DNA from: Rhynchonema sp. JSB1_4
Taxonomy: Eukaryota > Nematoda > Chromadorea > Monhysterida > Xyalidae
DNA length: 64,000 nucleotides
Direction of reading: 5' to 3'
Assembly: GCA_030248065.1 (NCBI GenBank)
Contig: JASAMV010005820.1
Coordinates: 1-64,000, forward strand
Of the stretch, positions 61,395 through 64,000 are shown one piece after another; within the stretch, counting starts at the first letter, position 1; every line of letters starts with the position of its first letter. Made by a program: the position numbers and the translations under genes. Under the pieces are notes generated by a model. That model had not been told where the DNA came from and searched no databases. It saw only the letters and a program-made list of their open reading frames with translations.

Positions 61395-61962
61395 TATGTG
61401 TTACGGCAGCAAAATATTGCAGGATGGCGCCATTTTTTCTCGACATTTCCTCCAGAAAGGGAAACGCGGAGTGCTTCCTCAATGCTGTTTTGAACGGGGC
61501 GAAGCCGCGTCATACTGAAGCTGGGGGTGGAATTCACAAAACGGTTAGAGTTGAGTGGGAAGTTCAGCGGAAGGTCGAATGGAGAAATCATACCGAAAAT
61601 GCCGCTATCGTATCCATTTCACCGAACTTTCCACAGAGTGCGAATGTTGCATCGAACTTTCCACGGAACTTCCCACCTAACTCTCCACTGAACTGTTTTG
61701 AGATTTCCACCCTTGCTTAAATTTTGATATGTTTGTCGTTTTTGGTTCGTGTTCGGTGCTGTTTTGAAACATGCGTAAATTCAAACTTGATTTTTCTGAT
61801 CGATAAGTGCACGGACCAACGTGTTATAACAACGCTTTATCAGTTAAGTAATCTATAAGTAACATTATTTTATTGTCGTTTGCCGTGCTTTGAGGGGCCG
61901 CGTGTTACGAAAATTCTATCATACCGTTGTTTTTGGTGTGTCAGGAGCGCAGAAAAAGCCCA

Positions 61963-62306
61963 AGGGCGCCCTTAGTCATAGTGGAAAATGGAAATGGAAA
62001 TGCAAAAAATATTCTATGTCCAAGTTTTCCATTTCCATTTCCATTATGACTAAGGGCATACTGGAAAATGGAAAATGGAAATGAAACAAAACATTTTCTG
62101 TGTGAAATCTGACCAATCAGCTGCCGAGAATTGGGTGGAACAGAAAATGTTTTTGTCACATGTCAAAACATGACTGCTGCAGTTTCATTTCCATTTTCCA
62201 TTTTCCAATATGCCCTTAGTCATAATGGAAATGGAAATGGAAAACTTGGACATAGATTATTTTTTGCATTTCCATTTCCATTTTCCACTATGACTAAGGG
62301 CACCCT
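61963..62306. mobile_element. Compound palindromic element just upstream of the CARD gene
   Basis: The tips are CCCTTAGTCATAGTGGAAAA and the complement TTTTCCACTATGACTAAGGG. Each end is itself a hairpin (61968-62058 and 62212-62302, both ending at TTAGTCAT/ATGACTAA). The two hairpins are mirror copies joined by a second inverted pair (CATACTGGAAAATGGAAAAT / ATTTTCCATTTTCCAATATG). Confidence 0.8.
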
Positions 62307-62358
62307 AACAGATTCAAAATTCAGCCAACAATAAACGACTTCGCAAAATATTGTGCCA

Positions 62359-63508
62359 ATGGATCCGAATGATCGGGAGTTGACTGGTGAGTGAGCGAAG
62401 AAACAAAATAATTCTAATTTTCGTTCTGAAATTGTACGTTTGGTTATTCAGGCCGCAGTGGCAGGTTTCTCGACAGCACCCAATGAAACTGTGTAAGGTA
62501 ATTTTCATGCGATTTTCAGGCGCGCAGAAAGCAGCATTGGAGAAGAAACGAGAAGAGGGATTTCTCCCCGCTCTGAAACTTCTGAACAAACTCGTCAGCA
62601 GCAACGTGTTTAACGACCATGTTCGAGACAAAATCAAGAACAAGTTTGGTGTAGCTTTCTTCAACTATCCTAATCCAACATCTCGTTTTCTAAGGGTTGT
62701 ATGTATGCTGGAAAAGTTTGGATGCATACTGGTCAGGTCAGGTGCAATTCGGAAAAACACGCTGGCCACGAGGGCTACATTTTGAGTACCCACTTCTTTT
62801 TTGTTTCAGGAGACCGATTACGACCGATGTGACGAGCTTGTCTCCGCCATCCTCAAAACCAACAGTCACTACGCGTACTTGATGCTGATTGAGGCGTTGG
62901 AGGAGGAAAAGCAATTTGTGCATGCCAACAACCTGAGGGCCGCACTCACACAGGTTTGGTGACACGTTAGGTGTTACTACACGCTGGACCTGGACGCTAT
63001 TAAGTAATGGCACGGCAACCTATGTACTTTTGTTTCTGTCGTTTTTGTTGGGATGTACATATGTCTTTTGCAGCATGGATTTCGATCAGCGATGAAGTTG
63101 TTTCCCAAGATACTCACCGAATAACTTTTACGTTGGCCCAATTTAGTACTGCGTTCCAAGTCTATTGCGCAAAAAAATCCACACAGATTGCCGTTGTTAA
63201 GTAGAAGTTGTCACAAGTGATCGACTTCAATATTGTTGTCGATCGAAACATTGCGCAGTTATTGGTGCCCCAGCCGCAGTTCATTCATCTCAAATGGCAG
63301 CCTTGTACAGGAAGCAGCCAACGGCGACACAGTGTCAGTCCCTCATGTTGCGACACAGTCCCCAACGGCTGCGGCAAGTGTTGCGACAGAGCCTCAAACA
63401 ACAGCAGCTGGTGTCGCGCGCCCTCCATTGGCGGTCGTTGAGCCCATGGTTGTTGACTCATCAACGCGTGGCTATGAATCGAAAAGCGATAGTGGTGATT
63501 TGAGATGA
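62359..63508 (+). CDS. CARD-domain protein, possibly the N-terminus of a longer gene
   Basis: This is a death-fold (CARD) protein, so probably acting in apoptosis-type or innate signalling by homotypic CARD binding. Exons are 62359-62386, 62520-62650, 62810-62953 and 63311-63508, giving 166 residues. After MDPNDRELTG the six-helix pattern runs FLPALKLLNKLVSSNVFNDH, VRDKIKNKFGE, DYDRCDELVSAILKTNSHYA, YLMLIEALEEEKQFVHANNL. This spacing matches caspase/Apaf-1 type CARDs. Exon 4 is a low-complexity Ala/Thr/Ser/Pro linker (VATQSPTAAASVATEPQTTA) ending YESKSDSGDLR before a stop. The linker could lead on to further exons beyond the window through GTGATT near 63496, in which case a CED-3-like caspase is possible. 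An alternative exon 2 end at 62695 (donor GTTGTA) would insert 15 residues in the middle of the CARD and is less likely. No caspase active-site sequence is seen in the window. Confidence 0.66.
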
Positions 63509-64000
63509 ACCCTGTTTCCGCAAATGTCTTTGAGATATAACTATCCCCGTATTCAACAAGTTTAGAAAACACAGAAACACTATTTTGAGGACACCGAATA
63601 TCATTATTGTGATCAATACTAAACACTTCTATGGTAGCGGTTTTTGATAATTTTCTTGGCGTATATCCATGTCATACTTACACAAATCTGCCTCAAGGAA
63701 ACTGGTGCTTCACTTGTGTCACGCGTCTGCTTATTATTTCTATTATGCGCTCAAAGTATCCGGGTATTGCGATCGTGACCTTAAACTTGTTCTGCCTGTT
63801 TAAACAACAAGCTAAAGATTTTTAATTTGAGTTTGATGCTTGATAGAAACACGGTGGCTGAGGGGAGAATGTGAGCCCGAACGTAGGCCTAAGCCTGTAA
63901 CTATTAATGGACTTTCGATGAATAATGAAGTTTGTGAGTCATAAGTGATGCATTTTTGCATCTGCTGGCAAATTTTAAAACGCAGCCATATCTGCCTTTC
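63509..64000. other. Window end, no exon recognised
   Basis: AT-rich sequence downstream of the last CARD-gene exon. One open + frame at 63631-63825 has no splice support. Confidence 0.4.

Noticed and set aside
63074..63124. Possible CARD-gene exon HGFRSAMKLFPKILTE after a CAG acceptor
   Set aside because: It hits a stop in phase with no donor. Joining 62953 directly to 63311 keeps the frame open.
1..64000. CRISPR arrays, prokaryotic operons or phage
   Set aside because: No spaced direct-repeat array is present. Split genes with GT-AG introns and animal protein families rule out a prokaryotic source.

Overview
The window is eukaryotic and most likely comes from a nematode. Genes are split into short exons (about 30-500 bp) with GT-AG introns. 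There is a secreted EB-module/lustrin-type protein, a CX-module protein, an insulin-like peptide with worm-style cysteine spacing, and a two-Ig protein of the zig/ImpL2 type. EB and CX modules are typical of nematodes. The species is not identifiable from sequence alone. All gene models below were built by hand, by joining exons whose splice phases agree and whose translation matches a known family. Exon edges are therefore inferences unless stated otherwise.

Layout. 1-1.5 kb: 3' part of the mitochondrial Rieske iron-sulfur protein gene (+). 2.3-8.7 kb: two tandem synaptophysin-type MARVEL genes (+) with identical intron phases. 10.8-17.3 kb: a DRAM-family membrane protein (+) whose 4.5-kb last intron contains a CX-module gene on the opposite strand. 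18.3-23.4 kb: a 12-exon secreted cysteine-containing protein of unknown family (+). 23.7-24.7 kb: a small proline-rich two-helix membrane protein (-). 25.8-30.9 kb: a 12-exon secreted EB/lustrin protein (-) built from phase-1 exons. 32.2-32.6 kb: an insulin-like peptide gene (-). 36.8-37.2 kb: a possible small secreted peptide (-). 40.6-42.3 kb: the two-Ig protein (-). 62.4-63.5 kb: a CARD-domain protein (+), possibly the front of a longer gene cut by the window edge. About 42.3-62.3 kb is gene-poor.

The gene-poor parts and many introns are packed with non-autonomous DNA transposons and foldback elements. At least four target-site types can be read: TA (Tc1/mariner-like), TTA (PIF/Harbinger-like), TTAA (piggyBac-like) and 8 bp (hAT-like). 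Several elements are nested, most clearly at 33.6-35.0 kb and 42.5-45.7 kb. No transposase gene was seen.

Functionally the genes are a mixed neighbourhood rather than an operon: respiratory chain, vesicle membrane, autophagy/lysosome membrane, extracellular cysteine-rich proteins, insulin signalling and apoptosis-type signalling. No new multi-gene system is evident. The strongest leads are the nested CX gene, the tandem synaptophysins, the insulin-like peptide, the phase-1 modular secreted protein and the CARD protein.
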